NCBI GenBank assembly: GCA_025677815.1
Contig: JAIXMP010000048.1
Coordinates: 62,001 to 126,000 of the forward strand
Source of the DNA: Phascolomyces articulosus
Taxonomy: Eukaryota; Mucoromycota; Mucoromycetes; Mucorales; Lichtheimiaceae
DNA: 64,000 nt
Direction: 5' to 3'
The translations under genes were made by a program, and so were the position numbers. Numbering within the stretch: position 1 is the stretch's first letter; every line of letters begins with the position of its first letter. Shown one piece after another: positions 1 through 13,511 of this stretch. The notes under the pieces were generated by a model. It did no database searches. It saw only the letters and a list, made by a program, of their open reading frames with translations, and was not told the DNA's origin.

Positions 1-114
1 GTAAATATTATAAAGTTGGTAAAGATTCATTTAATAGAGCTTGATTTCAATCCAATGGCTGAAATTGAGAACTATTGTCGTGATAATTATGGCGGATCAA
101 TACCAAGCCAATAG
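1..114 (+). CDS. Possible 3' end of an unidentified gene (partial)
   Basis: The first 37 codons of the window are open in frame 1 and end at TAG 112-114. The peptide has a hydrophobic, leucine/isoleucine-rich start (VNIIKLVKIHLIELDF) followed by a polar tail ending in GGSIPSQ. This could be the last exon of a plus-strand gene that begins outside the window. An open stretch of this length can also arise by chance, although chance is less likely in DNA this AT-rich. I do not recognise the family. Confidence 0.3.
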   Translation, partial: VNIIKLVKIHLIELDFNPMAEIENYCRDNYGGSIPSQ

Positions 115-703
115 AAATGGAGATAACAGAAGAGTAGTGATAAAATAAAGAGTAACGTGAAAGATATCGTTTTTTGTTTTAATGATCAGGGGTATTTATA
201 TGTTTTCTAACTACTTGTAATAATAATAAATTATATAATAAAACTAATGATAATAATATGTATACGTGGAATAATAGAGGATGCGATACGTGTTCATGAC
301 TGCCAATTGAATACGTGTTCGAATAATTAATAAGATGATGGATGATAAATACGTGGCATAATAAAATGCAAATACGATAGCAGCGATAAGGTGTTACAAA
401 AATAAATTAAAAAAGGAAATGGTAGTAACCCTTATTTTTAGTTACGACACTATCGCCCATTTTCAGCTTGCTGGGTCATTTTAATTTTGATGGCCTAGTT
501 CAACTTCCTCCGCTGTATACTGAAACAATCAAGAAAGAAGAATCACTGCCACTGATTATTGGTTTTAGACACAAGGAAGAAACTGTTTCAAATCAAAATC
601 ATGTTTCCACTGGTGTTACCGATAAAAATTGAGGAAAATCCCTCTTCCATCTGATAACTATTATTTTGGCTCCTGAAAAGATTGCTTAATTGTTATTGTT
701 GTA

Positions 704-812
<109 letters not shown>

Positions 813-2257
813 GCAACCTATCATCATTGTTTGCAACACCAGATTTTGACAATTTATCTAATGTATTCATCGATATTCATCTTTGAACACGTCTTTTTTT
901 TATTATTATTTTCTCCTTTAAAAACGCCCAAGTTTTAAAAATTTGTTGGATCCTAATAATCATTTATCAGATGGTAATCTTTCGTGCATATAGAATATAT
1001 GTTTTTAATTGCCACACATAAAAAATATCTCCAATGGCGACATGTGATTTGATGGTGCAATTTGATTTGAGGAAGCAATGGCTTCATGCTCCCACACTTT
1101 ATTGGAAACAAAGAGATAAAATTCAACAACTTCTTTATTAATATGTATTACTTTCTTTCAAACTAATACTTTCATTCAAGATAAAACATTTTTTTCAAAA
1201 AAAGAATAAGCAAACGATGGTTGAAATTCTTGATAAAGAAAGAAGAATAACTTTATCTTGGTCATGACGAGCGATTTATTACTACAAAATAAAACAACTC
1301 ATCGGACTGGGTGACTCAGGGTTCCCTTCCTCTATCACTCAGATTACGGAGTGGATCTCCGAATTGGTTAAAGTTTTTAAGGTGATGTAACTTGGCGTAT
1401 GCTTTTCCTAAAAGGAAAATCTTCGGTGCAAGTGAAAAAGTTGGGTGTAATTTAAAAGCTGTTTGTTGAAGTTTCAGTGTAATTAAAAGAAACTGGATTT
1501 AATTAAAAAGCTATTGGTGTGGAAGCTTCAGTATATCAGCAACGGTATCAAAAAACATCAACCACGTATACTTGTAAAAAAAAAAAAAAAAGCTCGAAAA
1601 CTAGATTTCCCACGAATCAAAACCTTATGCATGACTTTTAAAAACACCAAGGTGAGCAAATAAATAAAATACTCCAATTGCCTCTGTCATAATGATATCC
1701 AATCACTTGTTTTAGCACAAAACATCCCATTGTTTTAATTTCAGTGTGCAAATCCTATCGAACGTCCACCTTATACCCAAAATCATTTAATTTGGTATTT
1801 CAATCATTTTACGTTTAAAATATTGGTTTTTATTTTATGTCTCTGTGAGCACATCGTCCTTGCCGGATGTTTTTGCTCGTGACAGATATGAAGAGAAAAA
1901 AGCGAATGAAAACCCTGCGCTCGTAAGCAGGGAAAATGTTAAGAGAGGAAGAGTTAACGGAAAGTATCAAACATAAATATATGGGCAATTGTAAAGGATA
2001 ATGAAACAAAACAAAAAAAAATATTTTGGACGAACAGTATATATGTGTGTCTATACAAATGACTCGGGCCGGTGTGTATGGTTAGGAGCCGATGAAGAGA
2101 GGTCGACCTGAAAATTCGAAGACTATTGGTAACGAGGATCAACATCGACTTTTAAAGATACAGATCGACCTGTTTCATTTGTGTAGATCCATGTATGTAT
2201 TGGTACATTCCACTATATTATACAAATACAAATACAAACAATCATAAAAAATATAAA

Positions 2258-2890
2258 AGAACAAGGTAAATAATATGGATGTTTCTGAGATAACGGATGG
2301 ATTATAGTTGCATGTAATAATAGTATTATATTAACTTGTATATCATTTTATATGAATAGGAACTTTGATTCCCTCTGAGTCTTATATATACAAAAAAAAT
2401 AAAAATAAATGAACAAGGTAAATAAGTTTAAAATTGCTGAAATAACGGGTGGATTATAGGTGTATGAAATAGTATGCTAACTTGTATATCATTTATATCA
2501 ATAGGAACTATGTTTCCCTCTGAGTCATTTATACATATACAAAAACAAAAACTTGCAAAAAAAAAAAAAAAAAAAAAAAAGAACAAGGTAACTAGGATCA
2601 AGGTTTCTGAAATAATGGATGGATTATACGGTTGTATCTATGAAATGATAAGCTAACTTCTATTTCACCTCATACCTATAGGAACTATGTTTCCCTCTGA
2701 ATCTTATACAACATATACAAATCACGAACAATCAAAAGAAAATGATCAAGGCAGGATTAACTTTTCTATAATTAATATAACGTATAGTAGTAGCTGCATG
2801 AAAATTAAATGGTTTGTCTAATTTGAATTTCGTTTTATATATTATAGAAACAAAATGTTTTCTCTGAATCATATTACAAAAAATTCATAG
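2258..2890. repeat. Diverged tandem repeat, about four copies of ~160 bp
   Basis: Four imperfect copies lie head to tail, starting near 2258, 2409, 2581 and 2741. Each begins with a word like GAACAAGGTAAATAA, passes through a TAACGGATGGATTATA-like block (strong in copies 1-3), and reaches a conserved core like TAGGAACTATGTTTCCCTC followed by TGAGTC or TGAATC. Each then ends in an A-rich stretch. Copy 4 is the most worn. No open frame runs through the repeats, so they look like non-coding satellite or minisatellite DNA rather than protein repeats. Confidence 0.75.
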
Positions 2891-4541
2891 ATTGCTTGGT
2901 GTTATGCTCTTTTTTATTTAACTAACTAACAATAATAAAAACATTAATCTCCCTCAAACATGCCTATGTGTTTTTTTTTTCTGTTAATTATTGTGAATAA
3001 AGGATTCATATTGTTTATGACTGATTGCAGTTATATTCTATCAAATATATTCATGCAAACAAAAATACATCTGATTGGTGGATTATCGTATACCCGATTA
3101 GATATGAAAAGCGCACGAAGGTGTAAGAAATATAGAAAACGCGTCTTGGATGATGTTTAATAAATACAGAGCAACGCGTTTCGTGTTTCGCGCTCCGTGT
3201 TTCGTGTTAAGATTTAATATGTCCCTTGTTTTGCAGTTTGTGCGCCAATTTTTTAATTAAGTTTCAACCCTCACGTAATTACATATTTAAAGTAAATAAG
3301 TGATAGGAGAAGAACACTAGAGTGCCAATTGTTGCCTCTAGAATTGTGCCTATTTGTATTGAAAAGGTCGTTTTATATATATTCATATTCAGTTATTTAG
3401 TAACTACCAATTTTGATATAGAAATTACTTATTCTGCTTTGTTGTTGGACTTTTTTTGTGAACTCCAAATCATTGCTAATTATACTTATAATAAATAGCA
3501 TACCAACATCAAGTTGCAGGGCAATTGATTATCAAGATCGTTTAATTATCTTTCTGTACAAGTTTTATATATTGGGATCAACTTGAAAATTATTATTCTT
3601 ATCACACAATCTTTGCGCAGCACATATCAATGTTGATATATTTTTACAGAAATATAAACACACCACATGTGTTTTTCTGTGTGGCCATTCAAAATAAATA
3701 TATACGCGTATAATTATTTTATACAGCGACGAATAGTGCGCAGTATTTGATTCATCGCAATCGTCACTATTCTTTTTTATATTTGTAACAAATATACAAC
3801 TTGTATCATTTGCAATAAATAAATAATGTTTACTTGGTTTGTTATTTTTTTCTCCCGATTTGTTCATGGTCCTACGTAAGATAAGTACCTTTTTTGCAAT
3901 CTTTGTGATGGGATCGGAATGCGCGCATGATCGGTCTATAGACTGAACCTAAAATATATATGATCCTTGAAGAAGATTGTAAACTTCTTAGTTTCATCTT
4001 TTAAATAAAGACCATTAAAACGCTATATTGCAAAATTATCAAAGTGTCACGTGATAGCAACAAGATCTCGCTCCTTACGGTACAGATGATAAAACCTTAC
4101 CCTACTATTGTCAACTATAGATTATTAGTATTGGCATTATTACGTATTATAATGAAGATGTCACTGGTGTATAGGTTGGCTAATAATGAAGATTGACAAC
4201 ATGTTTACCATCATGGACAAAGATTGAGACATATCATTTATTTGGCACTTTATTTCGAGAATTATATTGATCTTTATATAAAGTAATAATTACGAGATGT
4301 GCTACATAAACTACGACTTTTCGTCCATCAGAAAAAAGCCTTTTTTTTTCTGTGATCCAAAAAATTCCGTGACCAATTTCGGGAAAGCATTATTTCACCT
4401 TATTTGGAAAAAATTGGTTAAATATTTCCCCAGGTACAATACAATTTTCTTTAATAAAACCAATCGTTTTGTATTGAAATAGAGAAGGCTCTTTTTCTTT
4501 TCTTTTCTCGGCTTTTTCACTTCTTTTTGGTCAAATAAAAA

Positions 4542-6826
4542 ATGGAGGAAGTAAAAAAGATACAAATTTCACTATCCAGAATTAATAGTGTTAATGAAAA
4601 TAATTATGCCAATGCCAGTAGTATTGTCAATATAGGGAGTAGTGATAATGATAGTGAATTAGAAAAAAAAGATAATGATAAATCTGGGTATAGTGCAGGT
4701 GATCTTGAAAAGCAATCCTCTTTAGTCAAGGAGCCAGTAGGAAAAGAAGAAGAAGAGCCTCACTGTGTATTTTCTAAATCCAAAAAGATGATGATATGTC
4801 TTATTGTTTCTTACGCTGGCCTTGTCTCTCCTTTTTCTGGGACCATTTATTATCCTGCCTTAACACAAATCAGTCAGGTGGGGAAAAGGAAAATAGAACC
4901 AAATGATTATGTTATTACTATTTTACCACTTTGTGTTCACTTGCTTACCATAATAATGATATTCTATACATTATAGGACTTCAATGTATCGGTATCTCTA
5001 GTAAATTTGACGGTTACTGTTTATATGATTTTTCAAGCTCTGTCGCCTTCCTTTTGGGGTCCGCTTAGCGATCTTGTGGGTCGCCGACCTGTTTATATTG
5101 GTACTCTTACGGTACTTGTTGGCATTTGTATTGGTCTAGCAAAGGCTCCTTCCTATACTGCTCTAATAGTATTACGTATGTTTCATGCATTTGGAGCAAG
5201 TTCCACAATTGCACTTGGTAGCTATTTTTTTTCTTGTTTCATTATTGTTTTATATGAACATATATTCCAGAAAGTTAATCAATATACTTATTAAATTATC
5301 CAGGTGCTGGAGTAATCAGTGATTTCAGTACACCTGCAGAGTGAGTATTTATAACAATTTTTTTATGTTGCCTAGTAGTGTACTATAATATATTCGCGTA
5401 TTACGTGCGTGATAGCATTGCTAATTATACATATAAAAAAGACGTGGGGGTTATTTTAGTATATTTGGTTCTTGTCAAATGATTTCGACAACAGTAGGTC
5501 CTGTACTAGGTGGAGTTCTTTCAGAAGAACTTACATGGAGGTGAGTAAATAATAGTCAATTTCTCTGACAAAAAAGTATTTTTTTGCACCAATGTATAGA
5601 ATTACCCATAAATTTACCTTCATTTCATTTATTAATTTATTTATAGATGGGTATTCTGGATCTTACTTATCATGGGAGCTGTTGGATTGATATTAGTTTT
5701 TTTCTTTGTACCTGAAACTCTAAGAAGCCTTGTTGGAAATGGAAGTGGTTATGCCAATCCTACACCCTCTCAATGGATCAAACGAAGAATCGCCAATAAG
5801 AAAACAGGTCCTCAACCATCTGCACCTACTACTTCTAAAGGCCCACGCAAGTTCCCCAATTTTCTTGAACCCTTTATTTTCCTTCGTTATCCAGATGTGA
5901 TTATTGGTATGGCAATCAACGGTTGTTTTACCGCCGTTATGTATTGCTTCATGACAACCACACCCACTTATTTCTCATCGATTTATGGCTTGAATGAGCT
6001 TCAAGTGGGTCTTTGTTATCTTCCTTTTGGTGTTGGTTGCTTTGTCGGTTCATCCGTAAGTGGTCGATTACTGAATAAAGATTTTAGAACTATCGCTCTA
6101 AAACAAGGAATTACCCCTGATGAGATCAAAAAATCTGGTAAACTTGCTTTGGATTTTCCCATTTATCGTGCACGTCTTCGATCTTGTTGGATTTCAATGA
6201 TCCTCGGTGAATTGGTTACTATTGTTTATGGTTGGACCCTTTGTGCAGAAACACACCTTGCTGTACCTATCATCCTACAATTTCTAGGTATATAAAAATA
6301 GGACAGTGGTGCTATAATTTTTTTTTGGGGGGGGGGGTTATTTGATTTTATATATAATCCAATTGTCATTATTAATTTCTTTCTTTTTTTTCACAAGGTG
6401 GTATAAGTTCTACACCAATTTTCAACTGCATACAGACATTAATGGCAGATTTATTTCCTGGGCGTGGAGCCACTATAACAGCCAGTGCTAATCTAGTTCG
6501 GTGCATATTTGGGTAACCAATTTTTTTAATGTTTTTTTTTGTTGCTATTTAATAAACTCATCATATATTTTACTTGGTAAAATGATAGTGCTATTGCGAC
6601 CTCAACCATTCAACCTGGAATTGATAGTGTCGGGCTGGGATGGATGTTTACAATCATTGGTTTAATTCTTACCATTACAATTTGTCTAGTTCCTGTCCTT
6701 ATTAAATGCGGACCAAGATGGAGAAAGAATCGCGTTGAGCAACACCAACACCGAGAAGCAAGAAAACAAAGAAATAATGAAAACAACTCATCAAATCCGC
6801 AAACCGCAACTACAATCGAACAATAA
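4542..6826 (+). CDS. DHA1-type MFS transporter, array copy 1 (Qdr/Aqr-like)
   Basis: Predicted proton-driven exporter of the major facilitator superfamily, 568 aa. Exons are 4542-4877, 4977-5217, 5304-5340, 5442-5540, 5647-6287, 6398-6512 and 6589-6826; all phases join in frame. An acidic, Ser/Asn-rich cytoplasmic tail (residues 1-80) leads to TM1 at about 84-104 with the SPFSGTIYYPAL signature. Motif A is GPLSDLVGRR at 140-149. The central loop follows PETLRSLVGNGSGYANPTP, which is typical of fungal Qdr/Aqr drug-proton antiporters. The last exon carries GLGWMF-type helix 12 and a basic tail. The N-terminus (MEEVKK..LSRINSV) resembles that of the dead seventh copy. Family assignment is firm; the substrate is unknown. 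Confidence 0.93.
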
Positions 6827-7581
6827 TAACAATGCAAGAACATTCAAACAACAAGTTATATACAACGAAGGAGACAATTCTTGTTTTAATTTTTACGATA
6901 TAACTGTATTATATTAAGTGATTAGCCCATGTTAGTAAGAATTTTTTTTAAAAGTAACCTATAATAAACGACGCTTCATTTTAAATTATATGAAGACAAC
7001 AACATTTCAAATAGTATTATACACGAATAAATGTTTATAATTACTACGCCTATGACATTGTCCAATGAATTGCCTGCTTGCTCTCCTCCAATACATAAGC
7101 CGAAATAAAATATTAAATTTGGCTCTTATAAATTTAGCTGTTTGTTGTGGCGTTATCGATGAATTGAACCGGTACATCTTTACCATGACACTATTATAAA
7201 CGGATATATTTCTGTCTCTGCTCCGTTGCAATAATGACCACTAAAAAATACACGTGTATTCGATTATACGCTCGTGTGAGTACCTGTAGACACCTCCTTA
7301 ATGTTTTGATGGAAAGGGAAGCATCAGTGCATATAAACAAAAATGCAACTTCATACAAAATACTACTAATTCTTATCATCTGCTGTATGTGAATTACAAA
7401 TGTTACTTTTGCTTACTTTCATTTATAAACAAAAATACGGGTAACATTTCTTGTTGTGCAGACAAAAAAAAAAAAGAGAGCGTGCTACTTTAAATAGAGT
7501 AATGAAAGCATTTGATAAAAGCAGATGCACGCTCACGAAATTTATTATGCAAGATTAGATAGCGTTTTATAAACTCCGTGA
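6827..7581. other. Intergenic region between transporter copies 1 and 2
   Basis: About 755 bp of AT-rich DNA. I see no gene here, only short open frames that look accidental. Confidence 0.6.
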
Positions 7582-9925
7582 TTGACAATGCCTTGCCACC
7601 AAAAAAAAAAAGCAAAACTGAACTTTCTTCTTCCATTCTGTAGTGTAGCTAAATTAGTATACAGTATGTTTAAAAAAGGGCACAACGACGATTCAATTGC
7701 TGAAGAAGAAATAGTAACGACAAGTGATAACGAGGAGGAAGAAGCTTCTATTACTGGTGATGATCACCATCATAGTCATCAACGAAAAACGTTTGAAAAG
7801 AAAAATAGTACAGAATCACCTGCAACAATCAGTGAACCGAACATTTCTCTTTCTGTATATAAAAAACTTTTAATAGCGTACATTGTATCAGTCACAGTGA
7901 TGGTCTCCCCACTTTCAGGTCAAATATACTATCCAGCTCTTAACCTCGTTAGCCAGGTACTGCGTTATTATAATTTTAATTTATCATGGGCTGTTGTATA
8001 TAAAATATAGGGTTGCGTAAATAAACCATATATTGATTCAAAAAAAAAAAACCTGGTAAACAAAAGGATTTTAATATTTCAACCTCACTTGTAAATATAT
8101 CGGTGACAGTATATATGATATTTCAAGCATTCGCACCCTCTTTTTGGGGTCCTCTAAGTGATACTTGGGGTCGCAGACCTGTTTATTTTGGTACCTTGAT
8201 AATATACATTGGAATGTGTGTCGGATTGGCTATGGTAACGAGTTTTCCTGGATTACTTGTTCTCCGTATGTTACAAGCAGTAGGAGGTAGTTCAACTATT
8301 GCACTTGGTAAGTTTAGTATAATATGTACACAATTTAGAATATGTATGGACAATGATACCTATTGTATGATTCAAAATAGCTGCTGGGACAATTGGTGAT
8401 ATTACAACACCTGGAGAGTTCGTATCATAATGCATTCTTATTTCTGTTATATTTTTTTATCGCCATATATACTGATAACTGTTCTTGTTATTTTTCAATG
8501 AAAAAAAAAAAATAGACGCGGTGGGTATATTGGAATCATGGGTGCCTTTCGTACTGCATCTACAGCTATTGGTCCCGTTTTTGGTGGGTTAATTAGCTAC
8601 CAGCTGTCTTGGAGGTAAAAGAGAATATATTCAAGATTTTTATTACCGCATGTATAATTCATATATAATTTTTATAAAAAATAGATGGATATTTTGGATA
8701 CTTGCAATAAAAGCAGGCATTGACTTGATTGCAATACTTTTATTTGTCCCCGAAACATTACGATCTATCATTATTGCTAAAGGTAATAACAGATCATCAA
8801 GCAACTCATGTTTATCACCCATCCAGTGGGTTAAAAAAAGATTATCAAAAACACCTTCTCCCAAAGAAGATGAGGAAACGCCATCCGATCCAATAGAAAC
8901 TACTACAACAAGCAAGAACACAAAACCTCATTCATCTCCGAATTTTCTTCATCAGTTTTTGTTTATGCGATACCCTGACGTTGCTCTTATTATGACGATC
9001 AATGGTTATTATATGGCAATGCAATATTGCTTTTTAACAACAACACCACCGCATTTTTCACGCATTTACGGATTAAACACTTTACAGATCGGATTATGCT
9101 ATTTACCTTTTGGTTTTGGATGTGTTGCTGGATCATTTGTATTGGGAAAATTACTGAACCATGACTTTCGCACTGTTGCTATCAAACATGGGATGACACC
9201 GCAGCAAGTTAAAAAGTCGGGGAAAATAGCTATGGACTTCCCTATTTATTATGCCCGTTTACGATCCACTTCGATAAAAGCGATTGTTGGTACAGTCACC
9301 GTTCTTGTCTACGGTTGGACTTTACATGTCAGGGCGCATATTTCTATACCCCTTGTTATACAATTCTTTGGTATGTAGTTAATACATATAGTTTTTTTTT
9401 TTTATTTCTTTGATGGTTACAGAAGAAACTAATTATTTTTTTACGCGCATATATTCAGCTGGTTTTTGCATTGGTCCCGTGACGAATATGTGTCAAACTT
9501 TAGCAATTGATTTATTTCCTTCGCGTTCAGCGTCAGTTACGGCTGCAAACAATTTTGTCAAATGTCTACTTGGGTAATCATTATCTTTATTTTATACCAC
9601 AATAATTGTCACAATACAATCAATTTTATAGATAATAATGTAGATTTATGAGATGCTTTGATATCAATATGAATACTCACTGACATATTTGCTTTATTAC
9701 ATTCTACTACTGCTTTTACTGAAACAATATAGTGCGGTATTAATTGCAATCATTGAACCGGGTATCGATCAAATCGGAATTGGGTGGATGTTTACTCTCC
9801 TAGGTTTATTAATGTGTATTAACGTGGCTTTTATTCCCATCCTTATCAAATATGGTCCAAAATGGAGAATACAACGCTCAGAAAAAGAAGAACAAAAGGA
9901 ATGCGAAAGGGTCAATGGCACCTAA
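7582..9925 (+). CDS. DHA1-type MFS transporter, array copy 2
   Basis: Predicted MFS exporter, 581 aa from the first ATG. Exons are 7582-7956, 8067-8307, 8381-8417, 8516-8614, 8685-9370, 9459-9573 and 9733-9925. The start is uncertain: an ATG at 7666 (residue 29) would give a tail more like those of the other copies. Conserved features are SPLSGQIYYPAL in TM1, GPLSDTWGRRPVYFG (motif A), a PG(E)RGGY junction across exons 3-4, and PETLRS. This is the most divergent member. The NGSGYANPTP loop of the others is replaced by a different Ser/Asn-rich sequence, the central loop is longer (exon 5 is 686 nt), and exon 3 reads GTIGDITTPG. The donor after exon 3 is a weak GTTCGT. It may have a different substrate from its neighbours. 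Confidence 0.9.
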
Positions 9926-12738
9926 GAACGAATAGTTAGAATAATAATGATATTATGATAGAGTAATTGTTTAGACTGAAAAATTATCTAATAAAGCGTA
10001 TTAAATTTTAATAAATCTTATCTATTTACTTTCAGCAGACCACCATATTTACAATTGAGTTTCTTTTGCCTATCAAAAAAAAATTACAAGGGTTTACCTT
10101 CATCTGACTCATTTATTTTTGTTAACAATAATTTTATTGCACGACAAACATTACGCATTCAAATACAGGAAACTATGAACCAAAAGGTATTTTTCAAAAA
10201 TGTATATGTTTACCGTTATGTGCAAGAAGGAATACCTTTTGCCGATATATTATTTTATCGTTTGAATTAGGGATACATATTATTTATATAACTTATTGCA
10301 ATTTAACATTTTAGTACATCAAATCACTTTATTATTTTATAAATATATAAAATGCTAGTAGGTACAACAAGTGAGTAGGATGGTGATGTATCTATTTTCC
10401 TCCTAAAGGGGGATTTTTCAGCTGATGCCATATAGCTTTCATGTTTATATAATTTTACCACAAAGTACCGCAAGGAAGCGACCACATGCCTATGGGCGCA
10501 GGCCAATTCAGTCTTCCACAATAATAAATATAAATTTTAACCTATTATGTATCTAGACCATATGTATTATTAGCCTCAGATCCCCCAGAAAATATCATCA
10601 TCACTGTTAAAAATATATTCAACAACTTTGAGCGAATGATATATATCATCTTTGGCTAATATACAGAATTTGGTCCGAGTGTGAGTTCTTTTTTTATTTT
10701 TTTAGGAGAAAGAAATCCTTTTTATATTTTTTCGTTGTTTCCAGATCATTCTTATAGTGACAGCTTATTGTTTTTGTGGTATATACTGTTAACAATAGTA
10801 TGCTATGCATTAATATAAAAAAAATAGCATGATTGACACGTGAACTGTATTTTATTATTTTGAACATATGGGTTTTCTTTCTGTGCTTAGCTGAAAAATA
10901 TATGCACAGTATAAGGATTTAACTACTCGTTCCATCAACAAAAGCAATAATTGCAGGAATTCATTTTGATGAATGATACCAAAACGGCATCAATAATTAT
11001 TGTCTTTATTTCTCCTCACCCAATGAAAAACAGTGTCTGATTCTCATAGATCTTTCCTTTTATCACTCTTTTTTTTATGCATTTACCATTGTATAACGAA
11101 CAATAAGGTCTCTCCCATCCATGTGAATTGGTTGTCATATTGCCATGTTACCCAAAGGACAAAAATTGTTTAGAAGGCTCGGTGGATATGAATTTGGAGC
11201 ATTGAAGCTCGTTCCTCAATGCAAAGATTAACCCAAGTCTATATGTTGCAAGGCCGTCATCCCATGTCACCAACTATGCTTGAAACTTGGACTTCGTTGA
11301 TGCTGTCAAGTTGCAACTACCTTGCCAAAAAGAAAAAAAACAATCATCTATCCCTTCGTCTATGAGATTACACTCCTCGTTATTATTTTAGATTACCCTC
11401 ATCATTCCTCTTCTCCTCAAATTAAAAATACTTTGTGCTGGACACGAATAAAAATCATTTAAAAAATAAGAACAAAAATTGTGGTTTTATATTTAAATTA
11501 AGAGATTCGATATAATATCTTGTTGTCTTGTAAACTTGATTGTGGTGAAAAACCATGTCTATCATGAAAAAAAAACAAATACATTTTAAATCATTTCGAA
11601 TTGTTTGAAGGATCATAAGATATTCGATGAAACATTCATCTTATTTAAAAAGGATCCCTCGAAATGCAAATCTGCAAACAAATCCCAATATGCAATACAT
11701 GTTTATATCAGAAATCATTGAATTGAAAGGACAATGTTCATTACAGCTCGGTCAATAAATAATTATTGATTGTTAACAAGCTGCTGCAGCTGGTATAGAT
11801 TGGGTAATAATCCAGTGTCCCCATAGAGAACGACAACAACACATCAACTATAATGATACAAAATATGTAAATTGCACAATATAATCTTGATTGCAGGAGA
11901 GGTAGTGGATCCTACGTCAAAGCTCTGGTAATCTAAGCACAAAGAAAAACTAATATAAATAGTATATTCATTATAAAAAGATACACAACATTTGCTACAT
12001 TCCCACGCGATCGGAAATATACACTAACCTGAACCAAAAGGACAGCAGTCTTGAGAATCATAAAGGTTTTAAAGGATTCTACCAATAATTTAGTTTTTGG
12101 CGCGATAAAAGCATTTCAGGTATAAATCACCCAGGAAACAAACAAGAACCCATTATTTGCACTAATCTCTTTTTTATATACCGATAACCCTAGAAGAAAA
12201 GGATGCAATTTATGAATAAAATAGAAACAGAAGCCTTTACCGGGATTGACTACTGCGTAAGGAATGTGTGGATCTATACTTATACTTTTTTTGGCTTTGG
12301 CCAACCTTTTTTTAGAGAGGGTGAGGTGTGCCTAGAAATTCTGGAGACCGCGAAATTCAGGCGGCATGAATGTGAGCTGGGAGAGTGGGGATATTACATT
12401 GTCATAAGATATTGCTCGATCTATAATCAATGTATTCGGGGTGCCTATTGCTATATTTCTTCTTTCATTACAGTGGAATAATAACTACCTTCTAAGGATA
12501 TGATTAATGGAATTCTTTATTTATTACCAATAATTACGTCACAAAGAAAAATAATTTACAAGATTGATATAAAGTGAGACAGGGTATGTTATATAAATTA
12601 TATTATGAAAAAATAGAGCCAATTAGTCAATTATCCTTCCCCTACTGTGTTTTTAATCTTTATAAAAGATAAAGTACTTACTTCACCCCAGCTTTGTTAT
12701 CAATGGGGCCCAGCACATCTTCACTGGCAAAGTTTTTT
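9926..12738. other. Non-coding part of the gap between transporter copies 2 and 3
   Basis: No supportable gene. Two patches are less AT-rich than their surroundings. One is at about 11100-11340, where one plus frame is open over roughly 70 codons apart from two stops. The other is at 12180-12480, with a 92-codon plus open frame starting at 12203. Neither resembles a family I know. Both may be fragments of old mobile or duplicated sequence, since the Fanzor relic begins at 12739. Confidence 0.4.
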
Positions 12739-13200
12739 TTAACCTTCATCACTTTCAAATTCATCATCGCTTTCCAATTCATGTTCTTGTAACTGAGCAT
12801 TTATTCCTTGCAGTTGTTGTGCATGACGGAGAAGGACAGATCGAGAGTTAAGATTCCCATTGGAGTTTGACATATGCCATAAAGATGGTACCAATATTGT
12901 TTGCTGCATTCAAATCTCGATCGATTAATCGGCCTTGATTACAACCTTCTCGTGGACATGTAGGACAATATCGTTTTGGAAAAACATTTCGATGCCAACC
13001 CACTAATAAAAATTAGAATATTTTCAGGAAAGGTATTGGTTAAAAAGTACATCATTGCTATAATATATTTTATTAGATACCTGCTTGAACTCTATTTGGG
13101 CATTGCGATGTAGGTGTCAAAGGGTTTCACTCATCATCGGTACACCACAAAACCTTTCAGCCTTTTCTCCAATTATGTGTAACTCGTCATATTCGTTGTT
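12739..13200 (-). pseudogene. Fanzor/TnpB-like RNA-guided nuclease, C-terminal relic
   Basis: Read on the minus strand, this encodes the zinc-ribbon and last catalytic motif of an OrfB/TnpB-type protein. One exon runs from about 13200 to 13081 (LTPTSQCPNRVQA) and a 78-bp GT-AG intron occupies 13080-13003. The next exon starts at 13002 in matching phase and carries YCPTCPREGCNQGR, then DRDLNAANNIG (DRDLNAA at 12922-12902), the RuvC-III type motif of TnpB and Fanzor proteins. The copy is dead. In-frame TGA codons lie at 13189-13187, 13159-13157 and 13129-13127. A frameshift near 12865-12890 separates the catalytic motif from an acidic tail (ESDDEFESDEG) ending at TAA 12741-12739. The N-terminal two thirds were not found. 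The Fanzor label is inferred from motifs and eukaryotic context; plain TnpB descent is the alternative. Confidence 0.75.
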
Positions 13201-13511
13201 TGCAATATTAAAAAAAAATAGTATGTTAAAAAGTTGACAAATTCATTGAAAAGTAAAATAAATAAATATTCAACACATACGAATGAACTCTACTAAAAAT
13301 TATTATCAATACATAGGTATTGTTGTTAACTTTATTAGATATAATATACACAACAAGAAAATGCCTTAGGGAATTATTTATTCAGTCTGTATCACTAACA
13401 TGAGTTTCTAGAAATGTTTTTTTTTGATTAACAAAGACTGTTGTCAAATCATTACTAAAAAATTCAATAATATTTTTTATAGCCTTGCTCACCGTCAATG
13501 TTTTGTTTTAG

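Noticed and set aside
7156..7230. GGTTCAATTC-like B box on the minus strand suggesting a tRNA
   Set aside because: No A box at the right distance and no acceptor or anticodon stems could be folded.
10055..10270. 71-codon plus-strand open frame after transporter copy 2
   Set aside because: It has no similarity to the transporter tails, no known motif, and lies in the probable 3' untranslated region.
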